A stretch of 64,000 nucleotides of DNA from positions 186,001 through 250,000 of the forward strand of contig LNEC01000019.1 of NCBI GenBank assembly GCA_001464035.1. The letters are read 5' to 3'. The notes beneath the pieces were generated by a model that worked only from the letters and a program-made list of their open reading frames with translations, did no database searches and was not told the DNA's origin. Shown one piece after another: positions 44,090-52,040 of the stretch. Within the stretch, counting starts at the first letter, position 1. Every line of letters begins with the position of its first letter. The stretch is from Bradyrhizobiaceae bacterium Ga0074131. GTDB lineage: Bacteria > Pseudomonadota > Alphaproteobacteria > Rhizobiales > Xanthobacteraceae. Position numbers and translations under genes: made by a program.

Positions 44090-44335
44090 TGCATGCTCCT
44101 TTAAAAAAATCTCATTCCGCTGCGTCCTTCGCTACGGCGCAAGTGCGCCGGTAACGCGGGGCCTGTCCATCGCGCGCCGGCATTGGCATGCTCCGAGATG
44201 CTACGGGACGTTGTCGCAATGCAGCGCGGCCCGAACGAAAAAGCCGGCGCGAGTGAAAACGGCTTAGCAAAATTTCTTCTCTATTTGTCCTTTGAACGGA
44301 GCCGCCCGGCGTTTCCCGCGTCGGCGACCGAATTC
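44090..44335. other. Intergenic DNA upstream of the Cys-rich gene set
   Basis: Together with the FNR box region it forms a 310-bp gap without genes. It holds a small perfect hairpin CGGCGCA-AG-TGCGCCG (44135-44150) about 46 bp from the epimerase start. I see no other structure in it. Confidence 0.6.
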
Positions 44336-44349
44336 TTGATCTGTATCAA
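44336..44349. promoter_or_regulatory. FNR/FixK-type box (anaerobox)
   Basis: TTGATCTGTATCAA is an exact TTGAT-N4-ATCAA palindrome. Its centre lies 57.5 bp before the ATG at 44400. A class II position at -41.5 would put the transcript start near 44384, between the box and the start codon. It also rules out an upstream ATG (44352) as real start, since that would fall within the promoter. Confidence 0.85.
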
Positions 44350-44399
44350 GGATGCTCGCGATCCATGAGCCCATCCTGAATCCGAGGCATTGCCTCGGG

Positions 44400-44795
44400 A
44401 TGGGGCTGATGAGAACTGGCGCTCACACAGGCAAGTCTGCCGGTTTCTCGATGGCATCCTGCATGCTGCTTGCCATCGCGGCCGTTCTATTCATTTCCCT
44501 GATCGAACGCGGCCACGCGCAGTCCCCTCAGGCGCCGATAGCGGTCCAGCCGAACATCGCGACCCTGCAGTCGCAGGGACATGTCTTCAAGGTCGGACAA
44601 GCCTGCAAACAGATGAGCGGCAAGGCCGGCATCATCAAGCGCGATGCGTGCCAGCGCTGGTACTGCAGCCGTCCCGAATACCAGGACATCAGCGAGCGGC
44701 GGCCCAATTTCGCAGCCGACATGGGATGCGAGTGGCAACTGGTCGGGTTGCGTTGCCTGTGCCGGCCACCCGGCACGCCCCCGAAAGAAAAGTGA
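44400..44795 (+). CDS. Small exported Cys-containing protein (first gene of the set)
   Basis: 131 residues from the ATG at 44400; the ATG at 44409 is an equally possible start. The N-terminus holds one long hydrophobic segment (MASCMLLAIAAVLFISLI) ending at ERGHAQ, a signal peptide or anchor. The mature part carries six Cys: QACKQM, RDACQRWYC, MGCEWQ, and RCLCRPP, with Trp nearby. I recognise no family. 9 bp later begins the 472-residue protein, so both are one transcript, and the FNR box stands before it. Confidence 0.8.
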   Translation: MGLMRTGAHTGKSAGFSMASCMLLAIAAVLFISLIERGHAQSPQAPIAVQPNIATLQSQGHVFKVGQACKQMSGKAGIIKRDACQRWYCSRPEYQDISERRPNFAADMGCEWQLVGLRCLCRPPGTPPKEK

Positions 44796-44804
44796 GGCGG
44801 CGCG

Positions 44805-46223
44805 ATGAGCGCAGCGCCGATCTCGAGGATGTTCGCGGCAGCCTTCAAGCGTGCTCGCTTGGCCCGCTATGCGATGGCCGCGCTTGCAGCGCTGTGTCTG
44901 GGATTCGCTCCCGCGACGCCGGCGCGCGCGGACGCCAGCATCGACGCATGTTTCAACGCGGTCGCGGATGCGGCCAAGGCCGGCATCGAGCAGGCGAAAA
45001 TGGGCCCCGAGTTCATTGCCGCCGGTTGCGCGCAGTGGGCCAATCCCGCCACGATCGAGCTGTTCGCCGCGGTCTCCGGCATCGTCACGGCGCTCGAAGC
45101 CGCCGGCGCGTTCAAGGGCGGCGACTGCAAGGATTTCATCAAGACCAAGATCGCGGCGGCGCTCGTCTCCGCGCTCGCCGGCTCCATCGGAGGCAACAGT
45201 CCGCTCTCCCTGATCGTCAATGCGCTGCCCGATTCCTCCAAAGCCAAGATCGAACAGCTCGCCAACAACATCTCGTCAGCCGGCTCGGAAGCGGCCGCAA
45301 ATGCGGCGGCGGAGCAGGCCTATGACCTGCTGGCAAACATTCCGGTGGTCGGCCAGGCCATCAGCATGCTGCCCTGCGCCTGCATCGTCGCTGACGCCGC
45401 CATCAAGGCGGCGAATGATCTGGCGAAAGCCGCCTCCGAGGCCGGCGATTGCGGAAAATTTGCGTTGCAGTGCGTCGGTAACCCGCTCAAGTGCGCCCAA
45501 TCGCTGTTCGAGAGCGGCTGGGACGCCCTGGAGGATCTCGCCAGCTGGGTATGGGACACCGTGGGCGGTCTTCTCAAGGACGTCTGGTGCGCTGGACCTG
45601 GCCAGGTCTGCAACTGGGTCGGCTTGAAGAGTATCTGCGGCTGCGAGGGCGACCCGCCGCCGCCGGTGCAAGTGGATTGTGTCGGCGGCGCGGCGCTGGG
45701 CGGCGACGTCAGAGACCTCGGCAATGGCGTCAAGATCTCGGTTTCCTCCAATGAATTCTGCAGTTGCCCGGCCACCATGGCGTGGCAGCAACACAGCAAC
45801 GGCGCCTGGACCTGCAACTGTCCCAACCCGGGCGAGGTGCAGGTCGCCAAGGGCATTTGCCAGTGTCCCGAAGGCAAAGGCCTGCTCGAGGGCTCTTGCC
45901 AGGCCTGTCCTGATCCTCTGGTGCTGAAATATGGCGCCTGCGGATGCTCCGTCGAGGGCCAGCACATCGACAAGATGCTCGGCAAGTATAGTTGCAACTG
46001 TCCCAACGGTCAGGCCACGGCGGGCAACAAATGCGCACCGATGTGCACCGATGTGAGCAAGACCCTGCTGGCGGACGGCACCTGCTGTTCGCCTTCGCAA
46101 GTGTCGTCCTGCGGTGTCTGCTGTCCCAGCGGATGGAAGCCGGACGCCAAGAGCGGCAGCTGCATCATCGCGTTCACGCCCAAGCCCGGGGCCAAGACCT
46201 TCGCGCCGCAGAAGTCGAGGTAG
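44805..46223 (+). CDS. Exported helical protein with a Cys-rich C-terminus (second gene of the set)
   Basis: 472 residues. Signal peptide to about residue 43 (LGFAPATPARADA). Residues 44-215 are Ala-rich helices, partly hydrophobic (TKIAAALVSALAGSIGG, NIPVVGQAISMLPCACIVA), with several Cys. From about 263 a Cys-rich part repeats short CxC/CxCP units: CNWVGLKSICGCEG, NCPNPGEVQVAKGICQCPEG, then CCSPSQVSSCGVCCPSGW and KPDAKSGSC. The last unit matches CCPPGSKPDPKSGQC in the next protein, tying the two together. No known family recognised. Gap to the next gene is 5 bp. Confidence 0.82.
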   Translation: MSAAPISRMFAAAFKRARLARYAMAALAALCLGFAPATPARADASIDACFNAVADAAKAGIEQAKMGPEFIAAGCAQWANPATIELFAAVSGIVTALEAAGAFKGGDCKDFIKTKIAAALVSALAGSIGGNSPLSLIVNALPDSSKAKIEQLANNISSAGSEAAANAAAEQAYDLLANIPVVGQAISMLPCACIVADAAIKAANDLAKAASEAGDCGKFALQCVGNPLKCAQSLFESGWDALEDLASWVWDTVGGLLKDVWCAGPGQVCNWVGLKSICGCEGDPPPPVQVDCVGGAALGGDVRDLGNGVKISVSSNEFCSCPATMAWQQHSNGAWTCNCPNPGEVQVAKGICQCPEGKGLLEGSCQACPDPLVLKYGACGCSVEGQHIDKMLGKYSCNCPNGQATAGNKCAPMCTDVSKTLLADGTCCSPSQVSSCGVCCPSGWKPDAKSGSCIIAFTPKPGAKTFAPQKSR

Positions 46224-46228
46224 CGGAC

Positions 46229-49200
46229 ATGCCATCGACACGCTACCATCCGGCTTCTTTCTGCAAACAAGGGCAGAACGCGGTAATCTGCTTTTTTGCG
46301 GCAGTCGTGGCGTTCTCGGGCATCGTCGGCGACGCCGGAAGCGCCATTGCGCAGAATGTTCCGGCGGGTCTCCTCGCGCCCGGCAACGCCGCCGTCACGG
46401 GCTTCTCGGGCGCTATTCCGCCGGCGCAGATTCCGCCGGGCGTCGATCCGCGCGAAACGACCTTCATCGATCTCGACGGGCCTTCGGCCCGGATCGTCGG
46501 CCTGCAGAACATGGCCGGGCCGCCCAATGGCCAACTGGTTCCGGCGCCGAAGCCGTTCACCGTCACGGCCGCGCAGGTCGGCCAGGTATTTGCCGTCGTG
46601 CTCGACAACAGCACGCCGCCGAATGTCTATGTCGCCGCCAGTTCCGCCTACGGTCTGCCGATCGTGGCGCCAGGCGCCGGCGGCCAGCCGCGTCACGTCA
46701 GGACTGGCGCACCGAACGCCAGCTTCATGCCCGGCCTGTGGGGTGGTGCTGCGCCGAACGGCGGCCCGGGATCGATCTGGAAGATCGATGGCGTGACCGG
46801 TAGCGTCAGCCTGTTTGCCAACGTCACGCTCGGCGGCGCCTCGAATTCCGGTCCTGCGCTCGGCGGCCTCGCATTCGATCCGGATTCCAACTCGCTGTTT
46901 GCCGCCGACCGCGACACCGGCATGATCCATCGCTTCGCCATGACCGGCGCCGAGCGTAGCCGTTACGATCACGGCGTGCCGGGCCGCACGGCGCAGGGCC
47001 TTCCGCCGGTGCCGTTCGATTCCAAGAAGCGACTGGCGATCACGAACCCCAAGTTCGACAGCGAACAGCCCGCGACCTGGTCCTACGCGCCGCCGGAGCG
47101 GCTCATTTTCGGTCTCGGCGTTTTCCGCGGACGTCTCTACTACGCGGTGGCCGCCGACTTGCAGATCTGGTCGGTCGGACTTTCTCCCGACGGATCGTTC
47201 GCCAGCGACGCGACGCGAGAGATCAACGTCCCGCCGGCCGCAGGTCCGACCGAGATCTCGAAGATCATCTTCGACGATCGGGGCCGCATGTTCCTCGCCG
47301 AGCGGCCCGCTCCGACCGGCGCCTACGACTTCCAGGCGCTGACGCCCGAGGGAATCGGCCGGGCCTTGCGATACGCGATCGTCGATTCCTATCCGGGCGC
47401 CCCCCGGATCTGGCAGCAGGTTCCCGACGAATACGCCGTCGGGGTCCCACCGCAACACCGCAACGGCAATGGCGGCGTTGCCATCGGCCTCGATTACGAC
47501 GCAGCCGGCATGCTCGACCGTGCCTCGTGCGGCGGCTTGCTGTGGTCGACCGGCGAACGGTTGCGCAAGTCGGCCGATCCCGGGCTCGCCGCCCGGCTGC
47601 GGCAATCCGGGCCGGAAAATGTCGACGGCCTGCAAGGCAATCTCACCGAACTCGTGCGGCCGCAGAACGTGCCGCCGCTCAAAACCTGGTTCATCGACTA
47701 CGACGATCGCGTCGATGACGGCGCGGCGCGCGGCCACATGGGCGACATCGCGATCTGGCGCGTTTGCGGACCGCTGCTGCACGGCGGCTGGAGGCTTCCG
47801 TCCTTGCCGCCCGGCGGCGGCTCCCTCTGGTTTCCGCCACCGCCGTCGAAATCCTGTCCGCCGGGCCAGATGCAGCCCGGCTTGCAGTGCTGCCCGACGG
47901 GCTCTTCGCCCGACCCGAGCGGCCAGTGCAAGCCGTGGTGCCCGAACGGCGCCATGGATCCGGGCAGCCAGGAACTCTGCGGATACGGTTTCGACAATAC
48001 GAAGTTCGATCCGAACAATCTGGCCAATTCGAAATGCATCGACGGCACCGCTCCCGATCCCGCCTTGGGAACGGCGGGTTGCGCGCACGCCTCGCCGCTG
48101 TTCAAGGCATCCGTCTGTCCGGCCGGATGGTCGAAACAGAACAAGCCCAATGTCGGACTTGTCTGCGCGCCGACCGCAAAGCAGTTGTCGTGCGGACAGG
48201 GCGAGCAGGTCAGCCCGATCGACAATCAGTGCCACGCGCTTTGTCCCGGCGGCGGCATGGCCTGGCCGGCCGCGCAATGTTGTCCTCCCGGCGCGGTCGT
48301 GAGCGTCACGGGTCAATGCTGCCCGCCGGGCTCGAAGCCCGATCCCAAGTCCGGACAATGCGGGCCGCCGACCTTCTCCTGCCCGCCCGGTCAGCTCAGC
48401 AAGATCGACAATACTTGTTGTCCCAGCGGACAAGTCCCTAACAACGTCATCGGCGGCTGCTGCCCGCCCGGTCAGATACCGGATCCGGTCACCGGGATCT
48501 GCAAGCAGACCGCTTGCGCGGTGCCTCCGAACGCGCTGGTCAATGGCAAGTGCTGCTCGCCCGACGATCTCAAGCAGGGCGGCGCGTGCTGGAACTGCGG
48601 GCCGGGCAAGACGCCGGTTGGCCCGAATAATTTCTGCTGCGACGATAGCAAGGTCTACACCGACGCCAGCGGCGCCAAGGCGTGCTGCCTCAGCGGCGTG
48701 CTCAAGGACGGCAAATGCACGGGCGGCACGCCGATGCAGCCGAACTGCTCACCGAGCTCCACCGATCCGAATTGCTGCGCCGGCGGATACAAGCCGGCCG
48801 GCAACACCTGCTGTCTCGAGAGCCAGCTCACGACGACCGGGGTCTGCTGCCCGGCGGGACAGAAGCCCAGCGGCCCGAACAAGGACCAGTGCCAACCGCT
48901 GCCTACGGGTTGGATACCGGGGTGGCCGGATGGCGACGGCACGCATGATGGATGGAAGGTACCAAAGATACCAAAGATACCTGACGGGGCCTGTATTGGT
49001 CCCGGTTGCTTCACCTTGAAGATCTGTTGCGCCAGCGGCCTGATCCCGACAGCCGACAACAAGTCCTGCTGCGCGCCCCACTTGATGACCGTGTTCGGCA
49101 CCTGTTGTTCGGCGGGCAATCCTCCCAATCCCAAAACCGGTCTATGTACGACGACCGTAAAGTCGCTTCAGAAATGCTCTCCGGGCTATACCCTGATTCC

Positions 49201-49633
49201 CGACGGCTCCTGCTGCCTGAATCGTTTCGTGAGCCCGGACGGAAAAACCTGCGGGCCGGGACAAGGTGGCCTGCCGGTCATTCCCGTTCCCAGCATTGCG
49301 GGTTGCGGCCTCAACATGCACAAGGATCCCAGAAGCGGGTTATGTGTGGCTGACAAGTCGCCGGCCCAGTGCCGTTCGCCGAACCGGATGGTCGGCGGCC
49401 GGTGCTGTTCTCCCCGCGAGATTGCCGCGGGGCAATGCGGACCGAAGCTGCAGCAACCGACATGCGGGCCCAATCAGGTCCTGCGTGGAAATATCTGCGT
49501 GGATATTATTCGGCGTCCAATTCCTCCCCCGGTGATCCGCAGGCCGATTCCTCCTCCCTTGATCCGCAGGCCCCCGCCCGAGGTTCGCAGGCCAATTCCT
49601 CCCCCCGTGATTCGCAGGTTCGAGAGGCAGTGA
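46229..49633 (+). CDS. Large exported propeller-like and cysteine-rich protein (third gene of the set)
   Basis: 1134 residues from the ATG at 46229, just after the previous stop; a longer frame to 45992 overlaps the earlier gene and is not used. Signal region to about 43 (ending SAIAQ). Residues about 60-500 show propeller-like strands: GSIWKIDGVTGSVSLFANV, ALGGLAFDPDSNSLFAADR, EISKIIFDDRGRMFLAERP. Residues about 541-1090 hold roughly 60 Cys, about 16 as adjacent pairs, mostly in CCPPGx, CCPSG and CCSPx units spaced 15-30 residues apart. The tail (1093-1134) is Arg-Pro-rich with repeats of RRPIPPPVI. No family recognised. Base composition is like that of its neighbours. Confidence 0.82.
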   Translation: MPSTRYHPASFCKQGQNAVICFFAAVVAFSGIVGDAGSAIAQNVPAGLLAPGNAAVTGFSGAIPPAQIPPGVDPRETTFIDLDGPSARIVGLQNMAGPPNGQLVPAPKPFTVTAAQVGQVFAVVLDNSTPPNVYVAASSAYGLPIVAPGAGGQPRHVRTGAPNASFMPGLWGGAAPNGGPGSIWKIDGVTGSVSLFANVTLGGASNSGPALGGLAFDPDSNSLFAADRDTGMIHRFAMTGAERSRYDHGVPGRTAQGLPPVPFDSKKRLAITNPKFDSEQPATWSYAPPERLIFGLGVFRGRLYYAVAADLQIWSVGLSPDGSFASDATREINVPPAAGPTEISKIIFDDRGRMFLAERPAPTGAYDFQALTPEGIGRALRYAIVDSYPGAPRIWQQVPDEYAVGVPPQHRNGNGGVAIGLDYDAAGMLDRASCGGLLWSTGERLRKSADPGLAARLRQSGPENVDGLQGNLTELVRPQNVPPLKTWFIDYDDRVDDGAARGHMGDIAIWRVCGPLLHGGWRLPSLPPGGGSLWFPPPPSKSCPPGQMQPGLQCCPTGSSPDPSGQCKPWCPNGAMDPGSQELCGYGFDNTKFDPNNLANSKCIDGTAPDPALGTAGCAHASPLFKASVCPAGWSKQNKPNVGLVCAPTAKQLSCGQGEQVSPIDNQCHALCPGGGMAWPAAQCCPPGAVVSVTGQCCPPGSKPDPKSGQCGPPTFSCPPGQLSKIDNTCCPSGQVPNNVIGGCCPPGQIPDPVTGICKQTACAVPPNALVNGKCCSPDDLKQGGACWNCGPGKTPVGPNNFCCDDSKVYTDASGAKACCLSGVLKDGKCTGGTPMQPNCSPSSTDPNCCAGGYKPAGNTCCLESQLTTTGVCCPAGQKPSGPNKDQCQPLPTGWIPGWPDGDGTHDGWKVPKIPKIPDGACIGPGCFTLKICCASGLIPTADNKSCCAPHLMTVFGTCCSAGNPPNPKTGLCTTTVKSLQKCSPGYTLIPDGSCCLNRFVSPDGKTCGPGQGGLPVIPVPSIAGCGLNMHKDPRSGLCVADKSPAQCRSPNRMVGGRCCSPREIAAGQCGPKLQQPTCGPNQVLRGNICVDIIRRPIPPPVIRRPIPPPLIRRPPPEVRRPIPPPVIRRFERQ
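49507..49620 (+). repeat. In-frame 27-bp repeats coding the Arg-Pro tail
   Basis: Four units, three of about 27 bp (coding R-R/P-P-I-P-P-P-x-I) and one shortened (RRPPPEV), differ by a few bases and preserve the frame. They form the last 40 codons of the large Cys-rich protein. Confidence 0.85.
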
Positions 49634-49944
49634 GGAAGATACGGTCGCAGCTCAGACCTTCGCTCGGTGAATGACGGCGCCGTCGCGCCGCTTGAAGAAC
49701 TCGCAGTCGCGGATACCGCAGTGCAGCGCGACGGGCGCAAAATCCTGCGCACGAGAATGGCCTCAAGAAATTTCCTCCCAATTCGTCTTCGTCTCGCAGG
49801 GCCACGCAACGCGCGCTTTCCACCCGTGGAGGATGTGCTAGCATTGTTGCGTCTGATCCACCTCACCACAGACCAAAGTTCGTCTCTCGAACGTTCAAGA
49901 CAAATAACATGCGCAGCCACACCGGCTGCAGAGGGAGTGACGCG
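49634..49944. other. Intergenic region between the Cys-rich set and the dehydrogenase
   Basis: 311 bp. Short open frames on both strands (for example 49667-49948 plus) lack family resemblance. On the minus strand a stop-bounded piece near 49672-49763 reads HCGIRDCEFFKRRDG; it may be a remnant but has no start. I find no FNR box or terminator. Confidence 0.5.
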
Positions 49945-51207
49945 ATGAAATCGGCCTTCAATCGATCCATTCTTGCGCTCGCGGCGATTGCCTTGGTCGC
50001 GGCGGCCGGCCAGGCCGGCGCGCAGCAAAAACCACTGAAGAAATACGAGTCCGGCACCAAGGAGTTCTGGACCAATCCGCCTGATGACTGGTTCCTCGGC
50101 GACGAGACCGAAGCCCAGCGAGGACAGGCGCCGCCGTCGGGTCCGCCGACCGGCGCGTCGGAGGCCGAACTCGCCGCGATGATGAAAAAGATCAAGCTGC
50201 CCGCTGGCTTCAAGATCGAGGTCTATGCCCCCGGCGTGCTGTCCGCGCGGCAGATGGCCTGGGGCGACAAGGGCACGCTGTTCGTCGGCTCGTTCGGCGT
50301 CGGCAACGTCTACGCGATCAGGGACAATGCCGGCAAGAAGGAGGTCAAGACGGTCCTGAAGGGATTGAAGATGCCGACCGGCATCGCGTTTCTCGACGGG
50401 GCGCTATACGTCGTCGATATCGACAAGCTGATCCGGTACGATAACGCCGAAGCCAATCTCGACAATCTCGGCGCCGGGAAAGTGGTCTATGACGACATGC
50501 CGAACTATGTCCCGCATGGCTGGAAATACATCGCGGTCGACAAGGATGGCTGGTTCTATCTGCCGTTCGGGCCTCCCTTCAACATCGGGCTTCCGCCGAC
50601 CAGCCTGTCGCAGATCCGCCGCGTCGATCCCAAGACCGGCAATGCCGAGCTGGTGGCGCTCGGCGTCCGCAACAGCGTCGGCGGCGACGTCGATCCGCGC
50701 AGCGGCAAATACTGGTTCACCGAAAATGCCCGCGACTGGATCAGCGACGACATGCCGAGCGACAAGCTCAACATGATCTCGAAGCTGGGCGAGCATTTCG
50801 GCTACCCCTATTGCCACCAGGGCGACATGCCGGACCCGAAATTCGCGATGGGTCACAAATGCTCGGAGTTCACGCCGCCGGTGCTCAATCTCGGCGCGCA
50901 TGTGGCGCCGCTCGGCATGAAGTTCTATACCGGCGATCAGTTCCCGGCCGAGTACAAGAACAACATCTTCATCGCCGAACACGGCTCATGGAACCGGGCC
51001 AAATATCAGGGCGCGCGGATCAAGCGGGTGATCGTCGGTCCCGACGGCAAGAACCCCAAGGAAGAGATCTTCGCCTCCGGCTGGCTCGAAGGCGACAAGG
51101 GCTATCTCGGCCGGCCGGCCGATATCGTTCTGGCCAAGGACGGTTCGATGCTGATCGCCGACGACTGGGCCGGCGCGATCTATCGCATCAGCTACAGCAA
51201 GCCGTAA
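49945..51207 (+). CDS. Exported sorbosone/glucose dehydrogenase-like (PQQ-type) protein
   Basis: 420 residues from the ATG at 49945. Signal peptide ending at AGQAGAQQ. The GSDH six-blade propeller: PAGFKIEVYAPGVLSARQMA, GTLFVGSFGVGNVYAI, MPTGIAFLDGALYVVDIDK, VRNSVGGDVDPRSGKYWFTE and IFIAEHGSWNRAKYQGARIK, with HGSW and the late NADDW-like DDWAGAIYRISY. Proteins of this set bind PQQ and oxidise sugars, aldehydes or other hydroxyl compounds, passing electrons to cytochromes. The next gene, a c-type cytochrome, is the likely acceptor. The substrate is unknown. Confidence 0.88.
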   Translation: MKSAFNRSILALAAIALVAAAGQAGAQQKPLKKYESGTKEFWTNPPDDWFLGDETEAQRGQAPPSGPPTGASEAELAAMMKKIKLPAGFKIEVYAPGVLSARQMAWGDKGTLFVGSFGVGNVYAIRDNAGKKEVKTVLKGLKMPTGIAFLDGALYVVDIDKLIRYDNAEANLDNLGAGKVVYDDMPNYVPHGWKYIAVDKDGWFYLPFGPPFNIGLPPTSLSQIRRVDPKTGNAELVALGVRNSVGGDVDPRSGKYWFTENARDWISDDMPSDKLNMISKLGEHFGYPYCHQGDMPDPKFAMGHKCSEFTPPVLNLGAHVAPLGMKFYTGDQFPAEYKNNIFIAEHGSWNRAKYQGARIKRVIVGPDGKNPKEEIFASGWLEGDKGYLGRPADIVLAKDGSMLIADDWAGAIYRISYSKP

Positions 51208-51225
51208 CGGCTGAATAAACCCGAG

Positions 51226-51257
51226 GCTGCGGCCGCTCGGCAACGGGTGGCCGCAGC
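51226..51257 (+). terminator. Hairpin between the dehydrogenase and cytochrome genes
   Basis: GCTGCGGCC (51226-51234) pairs with GGCCGCAGC (51249-51257), loop 14 bases. No T-run, so perhaps an attenuating stem rather than a full stop. Confidence 0.5.
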
Positions 51258-51291
51258 TTCGCGTTTGCGGGCGGGATGAGGGACACCGATC

Positions 51292-51879
51292 ATGCGTCAC
51301 CGGTTGACACCGCATGCACTTTGCGGCCTCGCATTGGCACTGACGGCCGTCGTGGCTCACGCCGCCGACATCGCCGCCGGCCAGGAAAAGGCCGCAACCT
51401 GCGTCGCCTGCCACGGCGAAGGCGGCATTTCGCAGATCGAGAATACCCCGTCGCTTGCCGGCCAGCCCGACCAGTTCACCCAGTGGCAGCTGGTGTTCTT
51501 TCGCGCCGGCACACGCAGGAACGAGCAGATGCAGCCGATCGTCGAGCAGCTGAGCAACGACGATATTCGCAACCTCGGCGCCTATTTCGCGTCGCTGCCG
51601 CCGGCCAAGGCCAAGACCGACGACAATCCGGATCTGTCAGCCAAGGGCGCGCAGGCCGCGGCAGGCCGGCGCTGCGCGTCGTGCCACACCGACAACTATA
51701 GCGGGACCAAGGCGATTCCCCGCGTGGCCGGCCAGCGCCGGGACTATCTCGTGAAAGCGCTGCGCGATTACAAGTCGGGCGCAAGATCGGGCGGCGGCAT
51801 GGCGGCGATGGCGTCCGTCGCCTTCTCCCTCAGCGAAGAGGAAATCGAGGCGCTGGCCCATTATCTTGCGCATCTGTGA
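51292..51879 (+). CDS. Two-haem cytochrome c4-like protein
   Basis: 195 residues with a signal peptide (ALALTAVVAHAA). Two haem sites: ATCVACHGEGG (about residue 37) and RRCASCHTDNYSG (about residue 125), each followed by a Met-containing helix region of class I cytochromes. The duplicated layout is that of cytochrome c4. It follows the dehydrogenase by 84 bp and could pass electrons to a terminal oxidase. Confidence 0.92.
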   Translation: MRHRLTPHALCGLALALTAVVAHAADIAAGQEKAATCVACHGEGGISQIENTPSLAGQPDQFTQWQLVFFRAGTRRNEQMQPIVEQLSNDDIRNLGAYFASLPPAKAKTDDNPDLSAKGAQAAAGRRCASCHTDNYSGTKAIPRVAGQRRDYLVKALRDYKSGARSGGGMAAMASVAFSLSEEEIEALAHYLAHL

Positions 51880-51894
51880 ATGTCGTCCCGTTCA

Positions 51895-52025
51895 TTCGTA
51901 GTCGTCGTCCCGCGAACGCCGGGACCCATACGCCGCGGCCTCTCGATGAGGCATCGCGTGCGAATATCCTGCTCAACAACCAAGTCCTGTGGCTATGCGC
52001 CCCCGCGTTCGCACGGACGACGACA
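51895..52025. repeat. Degenerate dispersed repeat after the cytochrome gene
   Basis: Starts with GTAGTCGTCGTCCCGCGAAC and GCCGGGACCCATA and ends with CGTTCGCACGGACGACGACA, which are roughly inverted ends. Elements opening in GTCGTCCCGGCGAACGCCGGGACCCATA are, from memory, dispersed in Bradyrhizobium genomes. The middle is not conserved enough to judge. Confidence 0.6.
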
Positions 52026-52040
52026 GAAATTGAGTGCGCT

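Noticed and set aside
46010..48433. 807-codon minus-strand frame opposite the Cys-rich genes
   Set aside because: Spans two real genes and has no signal peptide or motif; the plus strand has coherent repeats, signals and tight gene spacing.
49507..49620. CRISPR-like repeats
   Set aside because: Repeats are in frame, have no spacers, differ between copies and encode a regular peptide. No cas gene is present in the window.
49667..49948. 93-codon frame upstream of the dehydrogenase
   Set aside because: No family resemblance and it overlaps the dehydrogenase start; left as non-coding.
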